DNA of 64,000 bases from Actinomyces timonensis DSM 23838 (GTDB lineage Bacteria > Actinomycetota > Actinomycetes > Actinomycetales > Actinomycetaceae): the NCBI RefSeq assembly GCF_000295095.1, contig NZ_JH806632.1, positions 1,009,925 through 1,073,924 of the forward strand. Reading direction: 5' to 3'. Made by a program: the position numbers and the translations under genes. The notes beneath the pieces are model-generated. The model ran no database searches. It was not told the DNA's origin and saw only the letters and a list, made by a program, of their open reading frames with translations. Below, one piece after another: positions 26,272-34,250 of the stretch. Numbering within the stretch: the first letter of the stretch is position 1; each line of letters begins with the position of its first letter.

Positions 26272-26371
26272 TCAGACGAATACCTCTCCCGGCTCACTGC
26301 GGGCGCGACGAAGCGCGCTGCGGCGCGCCGCGATCATCAGTCTTCAGCCCTCCCACCGGAAAGGACACCCC

Positions 26372-27820
26372 ATGCGCCGCACCCGCCTCATGCCCGTCCT
26401 CGTCGCGATGCTCGTCGCCCTCTCGGGCGCCGTCGTCGTCCCGTTCACGAGCCCACCCGCGAGCGCGCAGGAGGCGGCCACCACCCTCGACGTCGCCCTG
26501 CTGGGAGACTCCTATTCCTCTGGCAACGGCGCGGGCGACTACTACGGCGACTCCTCGGCCTACCGCAGCCGCAACAGCTGGGCCCATCACTACGTCAACT
26601 GGCTCAATGGGCAGGGAGTGCACACCACCCTGACCAACCTCTCCCACAGCGGCGCCACCACGGGGAGCGTCCTAGCCGAGCAGGTGGCGGCCGTGCCCGA
26701 GGGCACCGACCTGGTCATGCTGACGATCGGGGGCAACGACGTCGGCTTCGCGGCGATCGTCCAGAAGTGCTTCGCCCTCGGGCTGCGCAGCGCCTCGGAG
26801 TGCCAGGAGGTGGTGGACAGCGCGAGCAACGGCATGGCGCAGGTCAAGGAGAGCACTCGGGCCATCCTGTCCGCGCTCGACGCCAAGCTGGCCGACGGCG
26901 CGCAGGTGATCCTCGTCGGCTACCCCTACCTGGCCACGGACGCCTCCTACACGCTGCGCAACTGGGGCAAGAGCTACGACGCCGGCAGTGGGGTTCGCGG
27001 CCTGACGGACCAGGCCACGGCCATGCAGTCGTCGCTCGTCCAGGAGTGGAACGCCGCTGCCCCGGGGCTGCAGGCGACCTTCGTCGATGGCACCGCCACC
27101 GCCTTCAGCGGGCACGAGCCCGACCCCTCGGTGTGGGCCCGCAATGACTACCGCTGGATCAACGAGTTCTTCGAGACAGAGGGGCGGCGGGCCGGCGACG
27201 GCACAACGACATCGACCTGGAGCCTCGACCCAGCGGTCTTCTACCACCCCAACATGATCGGCCACGAGCAGATCGGCGATCTCATCGCGAAGCAGGTGGG
27301 CATCCCCTCGGCAGCCAAGCCCGCGGGCGCCCGCAGGGCTCCCATCGCGCCAGCGCTGGCGGCCGCCGACGCCACACCCGAGACGCCCTTCGCCTGGATC
27401 CAGGGCCCCTATGTGGCCAGAGCGGGTGAGAAGCTGACGATCGACGCCTCCGCCTCCTATGCGACCGCTGGCCAGATCACCTCCTACGAGTGGGATTTCG
27501 ACGGCGATGGCGTCTATGACGAGACCACGTCTACGCCGACGGTCGACCATGTTTTCGCCTCCGAGGCGGAGGGCTCCCTGGCGCTGCGGGTCACGCAGTC
27601 CAATGGCGGTAGCGCCGTGGCCACAACCGATCTCCTCGTCTCCGACGACGGCGACTCCACGCCCGCCGCGACGGACAACTGCCCCACCGTCGGCAATTGG
27701 GGGCAGACGGACTACGACGGCGACGGCCTGGGCGACGAGTGCGACCCTGCCCCGGGCTACCCCACCGCCGATAAGGACGGCGTCACCGTCGAGACCGCCG
27801 GGGGCAGCGACGGGAACTGA
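26372..27820 (+). CDS. Secreted SGNH/GDSL hydrolase with a C-terminal PKD domain (482 aa)
   Basis: An exported esterase or lipase-like enzyme. A signal peptide spans residues 1-32 (cleavage near ASA-QE). The SGNH blocks are GDSYSSGNGAGDYY (nucleophile Ser), LSHSGATTG (Gly), IGGNDVGF (Asn) and, near 290, FYHPNMIGHEQIG (Asp/His pair with DPAVFYHP). The arrangement resembles the actinobacterial SGNH hydrolases of the Rv0518/lipase-like group. Residues 345-425 form a PKD-like beta-domain (YEWDFDGDGVYDE). The tail DNCPTVGNWGQTDYDGDG resembles a thrombospondin type-3 calcium repeat. The start ATG has GGAAAGG nine bases upstream. The substrate (lipid, acetylated glycan or peptide) cannot be read. 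The gene stands alone and ends at a large hairpin. Confidence 0.87.
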   Translation: MRRTRLMPVLVAMLVALSGAVVVPFTSPPASAQEAATTLDVALLGDSYSSGNGAGDYYGDSSAYRSRNSWAHHYVNWLNGQGVHTTLTNLSHSGATTGSVLAEQVAAVPEGTDLVMLTIGGNDVGFAAIVQKCFALGLRSASECQEVVDSASNGMAQVKESTRAILSALDAKLADGAQVILVGYPYLATDASYTLRNWGKSYDAGSGVRGLTDQATAMQSSLVQEWNAAAPGLQATFVDGTATAFSGHEPDPSVWARNDYRWINEFFETEGRRAGDGTTTSTWSLDPAVFYHPNMIGHEQIGDLIAKQVGIPSAAKPAGARRAPIAPALAAADATPETPFAWIQGPYVARAGEKLTIDASASYATAGQITSYEWDFDGDGVYDETTSTPTVDHVFASEAEGSLALRVTQSNGGSAVATTDLLVSDDGDSTPAATDNCPTVGNWGQTDYDGDGLGDECDPAPGYPTADKDGVTVETAGGSDGN

Positions 27821-27835
27821 TCTCGCAACGGCGCT

Positions 27836-27880
27836 ACGGCGTGAATGGGAGCGAATGGAGCATTCTCCCATTCACGCCGT
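27836..27880. terminator. Bidirectional two-tier terminator hairpin
   Basis: A perfect 15-bp stem (27836-27850 with 27866-27880) encloses a 15-base loop that folds again as GAATG-GAG-CATTC. It lies between the convergent SGNH and LuxR genes and is symmetric, so it can serve both. No T-tract is visible. Confidence 0.7.
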
Positions 27881-27887
27881 GGCGCGC

Positions 27888-28577
27888 TCAGGGCAGCGCG
27901 CCGGCGATGAGCTCGGTGCGCGAGGAGTACCCGAGTCGATGAAGCACATCAGAGACGTACACCCTGGTGGTGTTCTCCGTGATGCTGAGCGACCGCGCGA
28001 TACGGCGATTCGATTGCCCACCGAGGAGGAGGCCATACACGGATCTTAGGTGTGGAGGAAGGGACGCTGGCTCATCATCGTCATGTGATTGGTGGGCCGA
28101 TTCTGCGCCAACACTGGTCCGGAAGGCTTGGATGAGGAGGCGCATGGGCCGAGATGACACCACGGGCTCGCCCCGGCATGCTCGCCGCAGTGCGATGGCG
28201 ATACTCCTGGGATACTCGTCCTTGGTGAGCACTCCTACGACATTCCCGCCCATCGCCGCCCATAGCGCCTCGTCCTCGTTGCCTCGTGTGAGCATCACGA
28301 CGCTGGTTGTCGGGCATTCCTGGGCGAGGGCACCCACGAGACTACGCCAGGGGCAGGAGTCATTCTCATCAGCGTCGAGCATGATGACATCGGCCTCGAC
28401 TAGAGCGTCGTGCGCGTCTTCTCTGCTCGACGCGTCGAGGACGTCCTGCGCCCGCACGGTCGATGCCGCCACTCCCATCGCCTCATCCGCGCGGAGCATT
28501 CTCAGAAGACGAGAATGATCCGCTGGATTGGCAGTCACGATCAGCGCGCGAATAGGATCGAGTTGCGGCCGCGGCAT
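27888..28577 (-). CDS. LuxR-family response regulator (229 aa)
   Basis: The N-terminal receiver-like domain (about 1-125) starts RALIVTANPADHSRLL. It keeps one Asp in VIMLDAD and the VVMLTRG switch Thr, but ANPAD replaces the usual acidic DD pair, so phosphorylation may be weak or absent. A linker rich in Asp/Ser leads to a C-terminal LuxR helix-turn-helix (about 165-225; GLLLGGQSNRRIARSLSITENTTRVYVSDVL with typical spacing). The start ATG 28577 follows GAGG. No histidine kinase is adjacent. It lies 131 bases downstream of the three-gene operon 28709-30408 in the same direction and may control it (inference). Confidence 0.85.
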   Translation of the reverse strand: MPRPQLDPIRALIVTANPADHSRLLRMLRADEAMGVAASTVRAQDVLDASSREDAHDALVEADVIMLDADENDSCPWRSLVGALAQECPTTSVVMLTRGNEDEALWAAMGGNVVGVLTKDEYPRSIAIALRRACRGEPVVSSRPMRLLIQAFRTSVGAESAHQSHDDDEPASLPPHLRSVYGLLLGGQSNRRIARSLSITENTTRVYVSDVLHRLGYSSRTELIAGALP

Positions 28578-28708
28578 AAGGCCCTCCTCTCACAGGTGAC
28601 CCATGCACCGTACATGACAGACACGCCGGGCGAAAGGCGCATACCGAGCGTTCCCCAGACCAGAGCCAGCAATACGAGTCTGAATCGCCTGGAATTGGCG
28701 CCATTCCT

Positions 28709-29254
28709 TCAGTGCGCGTCCGGCAGGTCGATGGGGGTGAAGATCCCGTTCTTGACCCCGGTTCGGAACAGGTCCTGCTCCGAGATCTGGGGCGGCCGAC
28801 GGCGACGTTGGAGTTCTTCGTGCGTGAGCCGCCTGTCCCACGGTCGTGCGAGGAGGATCCAGGGCAGGTAGGTGAGCGCAACGAGGAGGGCGAGCACGGC
28901 GGGTCCCATGCTGCCGGGATGAACGACCATGCCCGCCGCGAGGCCCGCGATGGGCGGGCATAGCAGCGTGAGCGCCGTGGCGGCGCGGCCCTTGTAGGTG
29001 TTCGTGCGGCGGATTCGCATGAAGATGCGCATACCGGCCACGTCAAGGGTCTCGCGCGCCGCCACGGCGATCAGCGAAAGGCCGAGCACGGAGGTCACAC
29101 CCATCCCGAGGTCGGCGCACCAATCGGCGACACCCGTGAGAAGGCTGAGGAGGAGCCAGACGGGAAGCGCCACGAGGGCGCGCCCGGCGATGACGTCGCG
29201 CAGCGGGATGGCTGGCGACCATTGCCGAGGCTCGTCAGTGGTCGCCTCGCTCAC
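28709..29254 (-). CDS. Four-TM membrane protein, paralogue of its upstream neighbour (181 aa)
   Basis: The start is GTG at 29254, preceded by GGAGGAGGAGACGC. An upstream ATG (29275) has no usable ribosome site. The start lies inside the end of the upstream gene (20-base overlap), so translation is coupled. The protein has about four hydrophobic segments, a central conserved block ARETLDVAGMRIFMRIRR, a second block PPIAGLAAGMVV, and a cytoplasmic tail with PWDRRLTHEEL. The same blocks stand in the same order in the neighbour (REALDATCMRVIMRIRR, WPIIAGAVASLVV, PWDTTLNYAEM). I know no function for this family. A partner, immunity or export role for the secreted protein of the operon is inference. 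Confidence 0.75.
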   Translation of the reverse strand: MSEATTDEPRQWSPAIPLRDVIAGRALVALPVWLLLSLLTGVADWCADLGMGVTSVLGLSLIAVAARETLDVAGMRIFMRIRRTNTYKGRAATALTLLCPPIAGLAAGMVVHPGSMGPAVLALLVALTYLPWILLARPWDRRLTHEELQRRRRPPQISEQDLFRTGVKNGIFTPIDLPDAH

Positions 29255-29879
29255 GCGTCTCCTCCTCCAACTCATCCTCGTCAGGTGGTAGAGGAGGGAG
29301 GTTGATCCGCCCGTCCCTGATCTCCTCGGCGAAGACCTCCCGGGTCATCACCCGAACAGCGCGGGATCGCCGTTTCATCTCCGCGTAGTTCAGGGTGGTG
29401 TCCCAGGGCTTCTCGAGTCGGAGCGTCAGGAGCGCGTAGGAGACCCACACGGTCGCCGTGAGGAGCCAGAAGTGCTCCGGCATGACGACGAGCGATGCGA
29501 CGGCCCCGGCGATGATCGGCCATATGAAGGAGCAGATCGCCGCAGGGCCTCCTTTGAAGTCCTGAGAGCGCCGGATCCGCATGATGACGCGCATGCATGT
29601 GGCGTCCAGTGCCTCGCGAATGATGGCAGCGGTCAATGCGAAAGCGAAGGCCGAGTCGCTCGTCATGCCCAGATCAGCAATCTTGGAAACGATCGCGACG
29701 ATCGCCCACAGCACGAGGCCCTCTAGCACTGCCAGGAACGCCCTGCCCGAGATGACCGCGGACAGCGGTATCTCGGGCCTCCACCGCGCACCGGAACTAG
29801 TCACCCCAGATTCAGCAGTCTCATCTTTCACATTCCGCACCCCCAGACCATCCGATAACGCTTCATCCGAAGCAGGCAT
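29235..29879 (-). CDS. Four-TM membrane protein, paralogue of its downstream neighbour (214 aa)
   Basis: The ATG at 29879 lies within the last codons of the upstream gene (17-base overlap). A GTG at codon 17, after GGGGGTG, is an alternative start. Residues about 45-160 hold four hydrophobic segments, with the charged MRIRRSQDFKG loop in the middle. The tail is charged and ends LEEETRERGDH. Sequence blocks and topology match the 28709-29254 protein, so the two arose by duplication and could form a heterodimer. The chain of overlaps (29863/29879 and 29235/29254) marks one operon with the Tat-exported protein. I recognise no known family. Confidence 0.75.
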   Translation of the reverse strand: MPASDEALSDGLGVRNVKDETAESGVTSSGARWRPEIPLSAVISGRAFLAVLEGLVLWAIVAIVSKIADLGMTSDSAFAFALTAAIIREALDATCMRVIMRIRRSQDFKGGPAAICSFIWPIIAGAVASLVVMPEHFWLLTATVWVSYALLTLRLEKPWDTTLNYAEMKRRSRAVRVMTREVFAEEIRDGRINLPPLPPDEDELEEETRERGDH

Positions 29880-30408
29880 TAATCACGCTGTCGAGCCCAA
29901 GGATACCAGCGAGAATAGTTGCGGCCTCCTCGCCAACCTCAGCTTGCGCCGCACCGATTTGGATAGCGTACAAAATGCCTTCCACCCCACCATAGAGGGC
30001 GCGGGCCTTGCGGATCCAGCTAATAACCTTGGCCACGGGAATACCATACTCGAGGATGACTCCAGCGACCGACATCACACAATTGAAGCCGAAGCCGTAC
30101 TGGATGGCGCCATCCTTCTGGATGTTCTGGCCCCTATCAACCACCTTGAGCCCGTCCAACTCCTTGTGGAGCCTTGTCGAGTAGTCGGTGGTGGTTCCCG
30201 GATCGGCGTTCTTCAGGTCCTCAGGCAGGGCCTCGAGGGACTTGACGATGTTGTCGAACTGGGTATCGGGGTCGGCCGGCGCCGTGTTGACGGGCGGCGC
30301 CGCGTTCTCGGTCTTGGCGAAGGCGCTCGGGGCGATCACGGCAGCGGTGCCCGCTGATGCCACGATCAGGGCCGTCTTCAGAGCGCTCCTGCGATCCATC
30401 GTCTGCAT
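29863..30408 (-). CDS. Tat-exported small protein of unknown function, first gene of operon (181 aa)
   Basis: ATG 30408 has AGGAG seven bases upstream. The N-terminus MDRRSALK plus a hydrophobic Ala-rich stretch ending SAFA is a twin-arginine-like signal (about residues 4-31). The mature N-terminal half is polar (DNIVKSLEALPEDLKN). The C-terminal 75 residues are a run of hydrophobic and amphipathic helices (MSVAGVILEYGIPVAKVISW, ILYAIQIGAA, ATILAGILGL) bounded by two Cys (GFNC and NACFG), so a disulfide may close the region. This look is reminiscent of pore-forming or circular bacteriocin helices, but there is no sequence match I can name. Base composition is visibly less GC-rich than its neighbours, which suggests acquisition. 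It is the first gene, followed by two paralogous membrane proteins. Confidence 0.72.
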   Translation of the reverse strand: MQTMDRRSALKTALIVASAGTAAVIAPSAFAKTENAAPPVNTAPADPDTQFDNIVKSLEALPEDLKNADPGTTTDYSTRLHKELDGLKVVDRGQNIQKDGAIQYGFGFNCVMSVAGVILEYGIPVAKVISWIRKARALYGGVEGILYAIQIGAAQAEVGEEAATILAGILGLDSVINACFG

Positions 30409-30441
30409 TGTTCACTCCTATCCATGGAGCGCCAGTACTTC

Positions 30442-30463
30442 TTTGTTCCTGGTTTGTTCCTGG
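30442..30463. promoter_or_regulatory. Perfect 11-bp tandem repeat upstream of the Tat-protein operon
   Basis: TTTGTTCCTGG occurs twice with no gap (30442-30452, 30453-30463), 34-55 bases before the operon start. One-turn direct repeats are typical of response-regulator sites. The LuxR regulator at the operon's far end is a candidate binder (inference). Confidence 0.45.
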
Positions 30464-30930
30464 CGGTCGCCATCCAGGCTATGCAGCCCCGGCGATCCCC
30501 AACAGTTGATCTTCGTCAGTATCAAAGCAGGTCAGGCGCAGTTCAAGGAACGATCGGGGCCCGTGGACCCGGGCTCTCACCCGGGCCCACGGGCCCTTCG
30601 TTCGCGAGGCCGCTCAACTCCCCCGGTTCCCATGACAAGGGAGGAGCTGGCCTCCTTCGCCGGAGCGCCTGGAGCAGGCTCCCTAAGACCTGCACCAGTC
30701 TCGGCCCGGATCGATCAACGGGTTCCCCAACCCTCCCGATCCGTTCCGCCCGGCGGTGATGACTATGTAACCCTGTGGACCTGGGAGCACACCCCTGACT
30801 TCACTGTGAAGCGCCTGGGAAATCCTGCGGGGCGGGCGCTGGGGCAGGGAGCGGCAGGCGCTGGCCTCGCCGTCGTGCTCGTTGCCCTGCCCGCTCGTCC
30901 GCCCCTCGCAACCCACCCCGAGCACGACAA
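30464..30930. other. Gene-free stretch with a 17-bp hairpin
   Basis: I find no convincing gene here; open frames on both strands lack a start context and have random composition. A strong hairpin stands at 30557-30596 (arms 30557-30573 and 30580-30596, one mismatch, 6-base loop). It may be the remnant of a terminator. Confidence 0.5.
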
Positions 30931-30956
30931 AGCCCCGGGAGGGTGATCCCGGGGCT
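30931..30956 (-). terminator. Terminator of tRNA-Ser(GCT)
   Basis: A 10-bp stem AGCCCCGGGA/TCCCGGGGCT with a 6-base loop, followed on the minus strand by TTTGT, begins four bases after the tRNA 3' end. Confidence 0.8.
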
Positions 30957-30959
30957 GCC

Positions 30960-31049
30960 TGGCGGAGACGGGGGGATTCGAACCCCCGAGGGGCTTCCAC
31001 CCCAACCTCCTTAGCAGGGAGGCGCACTAGGCCACTATGCGACGTCTCC
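30960..31049 (-). tRNA. tRNA-Ser (anticodon GCT)
   Basis: A class II tRNA of 90 nt: acceptor GGAGACG/CGTCTCC, anticodon arm CCTCC-CTGCTAA-GGAGG (GCT), long variable arm, T-loop TTCGAAT, discriminator G and encoded CCA. It reads AGC/AGU. Confidence 0.96.
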
Positions 31050-31133
31050 AGACGCGAAGCGCGCTGCGAGACTACCCCAGGGCACCCCGGCCCCGCAAAG
31101 CGGGGCGCGAGGCCTGAGCAGCCGCAGCCGCCG

Positions 31134-31219
31134 CGGAGGAAGAGGGATTCGAACCCCCGGTGCGCGAGGCGCACAGCGGTTTTCAAGACCGCCACATTCG
31201 GCCGCTCTGTCATTCCTCC
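31134..31219 (-). tRNA. tRNA-Ser (anticodon TGA)
   Basis: A class II tRNA of 86 nt: acceptor GGAGGAA/TTCCTCC, anticodon arm GCGGT-CTTGAAA-ACCGC (TGA), long variable arm, T-loop TTCGAAT. CCA is not encoded (the sequence reads CGG), unlike the other two tRNAs here. A GC hairpin at about 31089-31107 lies between it and tRNA-Ser(GCT). Confidence 0.95.
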
Positions 31220-31260
31220 ATGGCCCGACGTCGCCACCGGGCAGACCCGACCCTACCGCA

Positions 31261-32616
31261 TCAGCCCCGGCCGAAGAGCCCCCGCCTGCGAGCCCCCTTC
31301 CCGTTCTCCTGGACTGGCGCGGCCGAGGAGGGGTGGTCGAGGCGGCCCTCGGCGATGGCCTGGGCCATCGAGGGCCCCACCGGCAGGCGGGACATGAGCG
31401 TGGCCTGGAGGGCGTGGTAGATGTCCGGATGGCCGTTCCAGGTCCGCGTGGACGGGGCGTTGGAGGCGTCGAGCTCGTGCCACCACACGCCGGGCGAGGC
31501 GATGAGGAACTCCTCCGCGTAGTCCAGCCAGGAGCGGTAGCAGTGCTCGTAGAGCTCCACCTCGATCTCGCGGCGGCCGTCGTCGAGCAGGGCCTGGCGG
31601 ATCGCGGCGGCCGCGGAGATGCCCTCGCACACCACCCAGTGCATGCGCTCGTGGACGATGGGCTTGCCGTCGAAGCCCGTGGTGTAGACGAAGCCGGGCC
31701 CGCCGTCGACCCTCCAGGCATCCGTGCGGGCGCGGTCGAAGAGCAACTCAGCCGCGTCGAGCATCCAGTCGGGCACGAGCAGGCCCCGTCCCACGAGCGC
31801 GGCGCGCGCCTGGACGGTCAGGCGCGACCATTCCAGGCCGTGCCCGGGTGTGACGCCGTAGGGGCGGAACGGGTGGGCGGGGGCGTCCTCGTTGTAGTCC
31901 AGGCGCGGGTGCCAGCCGGTGTCGTAGTGCTCCGGGAGGCGCCAGTCGTGGTCGCGCGCGTGGACGTTGACGGCGAAGTCGATGATCTGGATGGCGCGCT
32001 CCAGCCAGACGGCGTCCCCGGTGACGTCGGCTGTGGCCAGGAAGGCCTCGACGGTGTGCATGGCGGCGTTGAGGCCCCGGTAGTCCTCCGGGTCGCTCCA
32101 GTCGGCGGCGTAGGACTCGATCGGCATGCCGTAGGACTCGTCCCACCAGTGCATCTCGACGACGCGGCAGGCCTCGGCGAGCAGCTCCTGGGCGCCGGGC
32201 CGGTTGGCGGCCGTCGCGGCGGCGGCGGCGAGCATGACGAAGGCGTGCTGGTAGCACTCCTTGCGCGCCGCCTCCTTGGTGGGGACGCCGTGGCCCTCGG
32301 CGTCCAGCTCGTGACCGACGGCGGAGTGCCAGCCCCCGTGCTCATGATCGCGCAGCACATGGGTCAGGGCCCGCACGCCGTGATCCGCGTAGCGGCGGCA
32401 GCCGGGGATCCCCAGGAGCGTGCCCAGGGAGAAGGCGAAGGTCATGCGGCCAGTGATCCACAGCTCGACGGGATGGGAGGTGTCGACGACGCCGTCGGGC
32501 CCGATCCATCCGAAGCCGGCGGGAACCCGCGCCGCCCGCCCGTAGCGCAGGAGCGCGTGCGTCTCCTCGGCGAGCCAGCGGTTGTGCTCCGGCGCGCCGA
32601 ACCATCCCAGTCCCAT
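31261..32616 (-). CDS. AGE-family sugar epimerase/isomerase (451 aa)
   Basis: An (alpha/alpha)6-barrel sugar isomerase of the N-acylglucosamine 2-epimerase family, which includes mannose isomerase and YihS-type enzymes. The start is ATG 32616 after AGGAGG; the frame continues 18 codons upstream without a ribosome site. Family features are the ARKECYQHAFVMLAAA helix with the conserved His, LNAAMHTVEAFLA, a VTPGHGLEWSRL segment (His and Glu-Trp of the active site) and HWVVCEGISAAAA. The length is usual. Likely substrates are hexoses such as mannose/fructose/glucose; the exact sugar is not readable. The last 25 residues are basic and low-complexity. No partner gene is adjacent. Confidence 0.87.
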   Translation of the reverse strand: MGLGWFGAPEHNRWLAEETHALLRYGRAARVPAGFGWIGPDGVVDTSHPVELWITGRMTFAFSLGTLLGIPGCRRYADHGVRALTHVLRDHEHGGWHSAVGHELDAEGHGVPTKEAARKECYQHAFVMLAAAAATAANRPGAQELLAEACRVVEMHWWDESYGMPIESYAADWSDPEDYRGLNAAMHTVEAFLATADVTGDAVWLERAIQIIDFAVNVHARDHDWRLPEHYDTGWHPRLDYNEDAPAHPFRPYGVTPGHGLEWSRLTVQARAALVGRGLLVPDWMLDAAELLFDRARTDAWRVDGGPGFVYTTGFDGKPIVHERMHWVVCEGISAAAAIRQALLDDGRREIEVELYEHCYRSWLDYAEEFLIASPGVWWHELDASNAPSTRTWNGHPDIYHALQATLMSRLPVGPSMAQAIAEGRLDHPSSAAPVQENGKGARRRGLFGRG

Positions 32617-32726
32617 GAGTCCTCCTCGACCCAGTGCCAATGGGGGCTCGCGGACGCGGAGGAGCGCCATCGCCGCCCATGTCTGATGCAGCGCAGGCTA
32701 CCAGTGAGCGGGGTCACCCGCTGGAC

Positions 32727-34250
32727 TCAGCTGGTGGGCCAGGCCTTCTCCGCCTGGGCGAGCGCGGCCTTGGAGTCCAGGGTGCCGGCGGCCCACGAGG
32801 CCAGGGCCGCCCACAGCGCGTGCGTGCCGACCTCGGGGGGCATCTTGTCGGAGGCGTCCATGCGGATGAGGGTCTGGCGCGACTGGAGCATCTCGGTGGC
32901 CCGCTTCCCCACGGGCGAGCCGATGGAGGAGGCGTCCACCCGTTGGTTGGCGGTGGCCACCCCGCCGAGCGCGGCCCTCGCCTGCGCCCATTCGGCGCTC
33001 GTCATGTACTCGGCCAGTGCCTTCGCGCCGGGGCTGTCGGAGAAGGAGACGAGGTAGTCGCCGCCGACGAGGACGGGGGTGTCGTCATCCGAGGCGGCCG
33101 GCACGAGGAAGGCGTCGAAGTCGGCGCCGCCGTCGGGAAGCACGGTCTCGAAGGAGCTCGAGGCATGGACCATGTAGCAGCGGCCCTCTGCCAGGGCGGT
33201 GGCGGCGGCCTCCATGGTCATCGAGGAGGCGCCCGCCCGGCCCCCGAGCGCATGGCCGTCGGCGAGCACGAGGGAGGCCACCGAGTCCAGGCCGCGCACG
33301 GCGGTAGGGTCGTTGAGCGGGACCTTGTGCGACGCCCAGGCGTCGTAGGCGCCCGGGCCCTGGGTGGCCAGGATCGCGTCCTCCAGCCAGTCGGTGACCG
33401 TCCACCCGCTCGTGGGGCCGTCGGCCACCGGCAGGCACCAGGGGACCGGGTGCTCGGCGCTGGCGCCGGGGCTCGCGCTCGGGGAGGCCTGCGCGGTGGC
33501 CTGGGACGCGGCGGCGCTCGCGCTCGCCGTCGGGCTGGCCGTGGCCCCCGCCCCCGCGGCGCTGGCAGAGGCCATCGTCTTCGTGAGGGACTCCAGCTCG
33601 GCCCAGGTGGTGGGCACCTTGTACCCCGCCTTGGAGAAGGCCGACGGCAAGTACCAGATGAAGGATTTCACGGCGGCCATGAGGGGCGCGGCGTAGAGCG
33701 TGCCGCTGTAGGTCCCTGCCTCGCCCCAGGCGCGCTCCCAGCCGAGTTCCACATTCGCCCCGACCTGGTTGGACAGGGCCACCAGCTGGCCATCGGACAC
33801 GAGCTCGGAGACGATCCCGGCCTGGGGAATGATCGCCAGGTCCCCGTGGCGCCCGGCGCGCAGGTCCTCCTCGAGCGTGTCGGAGCCGGTGTGGACGACG
33901 CTGATGCCGGTGCAGGTCGTGAAGGCCTCCAGGGACGCCTCCAGGCGCTGGCCCTCGACGCCGGTCAGCGGCGAGGTGAGCGTGAGCGAGGTACCGCGCA
34001 GGGCCGGGTCCACGTCGCAGCCAGGGGTGCCGCTGGCCTGCGCCGAGCCGCCTCCCTTGGGCGCGCAGCCAGCCAGGCCGATACCGGCCAGGGCGAGCGC
34101 CGTCGCCGCCCCCAGGGCCCGGCGCGAGGGGCGGGGAGGGATCGGGCCGCCGCTGCCGGCAGCGGCCGCGGCAGCGCCGGGAGCGCCCCCCGCGGTTGCG
34201 GCGCTCCGGGCGCCCTGGGCGGGGTAGGGACGGCGGATGATGGGGCTCAT
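32727..34250 (-). CDS. Orphan ABC-type solute-binding lipoprotein (507 aa)
   Basis: A family-1 type extracellular solute-binding protein, of the sugar class. A long Ala/Gly/Pro-rich N-terminus (about 40 residues) precedes the lipoprotein signal ALALAGIGLAGC. Lobe sequences LTLTSPLTGVEGQRLEASLEAF, GDLAIIPQAG and VGGDYLVSFSDSPGAKALAEYM fit the fold. Between the lobes, near residue 230, sits a roughly 40-residue Ala/Ser/Thr/Pro insertion (ASASAAASQATAQASPSA), which is unusual inside a binding protein. The ATG overlaps the stop of the HAD gene as TGATG, so the two are translationally coupled and follow serS. No permease or ATPase gene is adjacent, so it must serve a remote transporter or have another surface role. 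Confidence 0.82.
   Translation of the reverse strand: MSPIIRRPYPAQGARSAATAGGAPGAAAAAAGSGGPIPPRPSRRALGAATALALAGIGLAGCAPKGGGSAQASGTPGCDVDPALRGTSLTLTSPLTGVEGQRLEASLEAFTTCTGISVVHTGSDTLEEDLRAGRHGDLAIIPQAGIVSELVSDGQLVALSNQVGANVELGWERAWGEAGTYSGTLYAAPLMAAVKSFIWYLPSAFSKAGYKVPTTWAELESLTKTMASASAAGAGATASPTASASAAASQATAQASPSASPGASAEHPVPWCLPVADGPTSGWTVTDWLEDAILATQGPGAYDAWASHKVPLNDPTAVRGLDSVASLVLADGHALGGRAGASSMTMEAAATALAEGRCYMVHASSSFETVLPDGGADFDAFLVPAASDDDTPVLVGGDYLVSFSDSPGAKALAEYMTSAEWAQARAALGGVATANQRVDASSIGSPVGKRATEMLQSRQTLIRMDASDKMPPEVGTHALWAALASWAAGTLDSKAALAQAEKAWPTS

Noticed and set aside
26672-27871. Minus-strand frame of 399 codons opposite the SGNH hydrolase gene
   Set aside because: The plus strand has signal peptide, GDS, GGND and HPN blocks in order; the antisense product has none.
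30424-30759. 111-codon plus-strand frame after the Tat-operon promoter
   Set aside because: It starts in the promoter region, crosses a hairpin and has no protein-like pattern.
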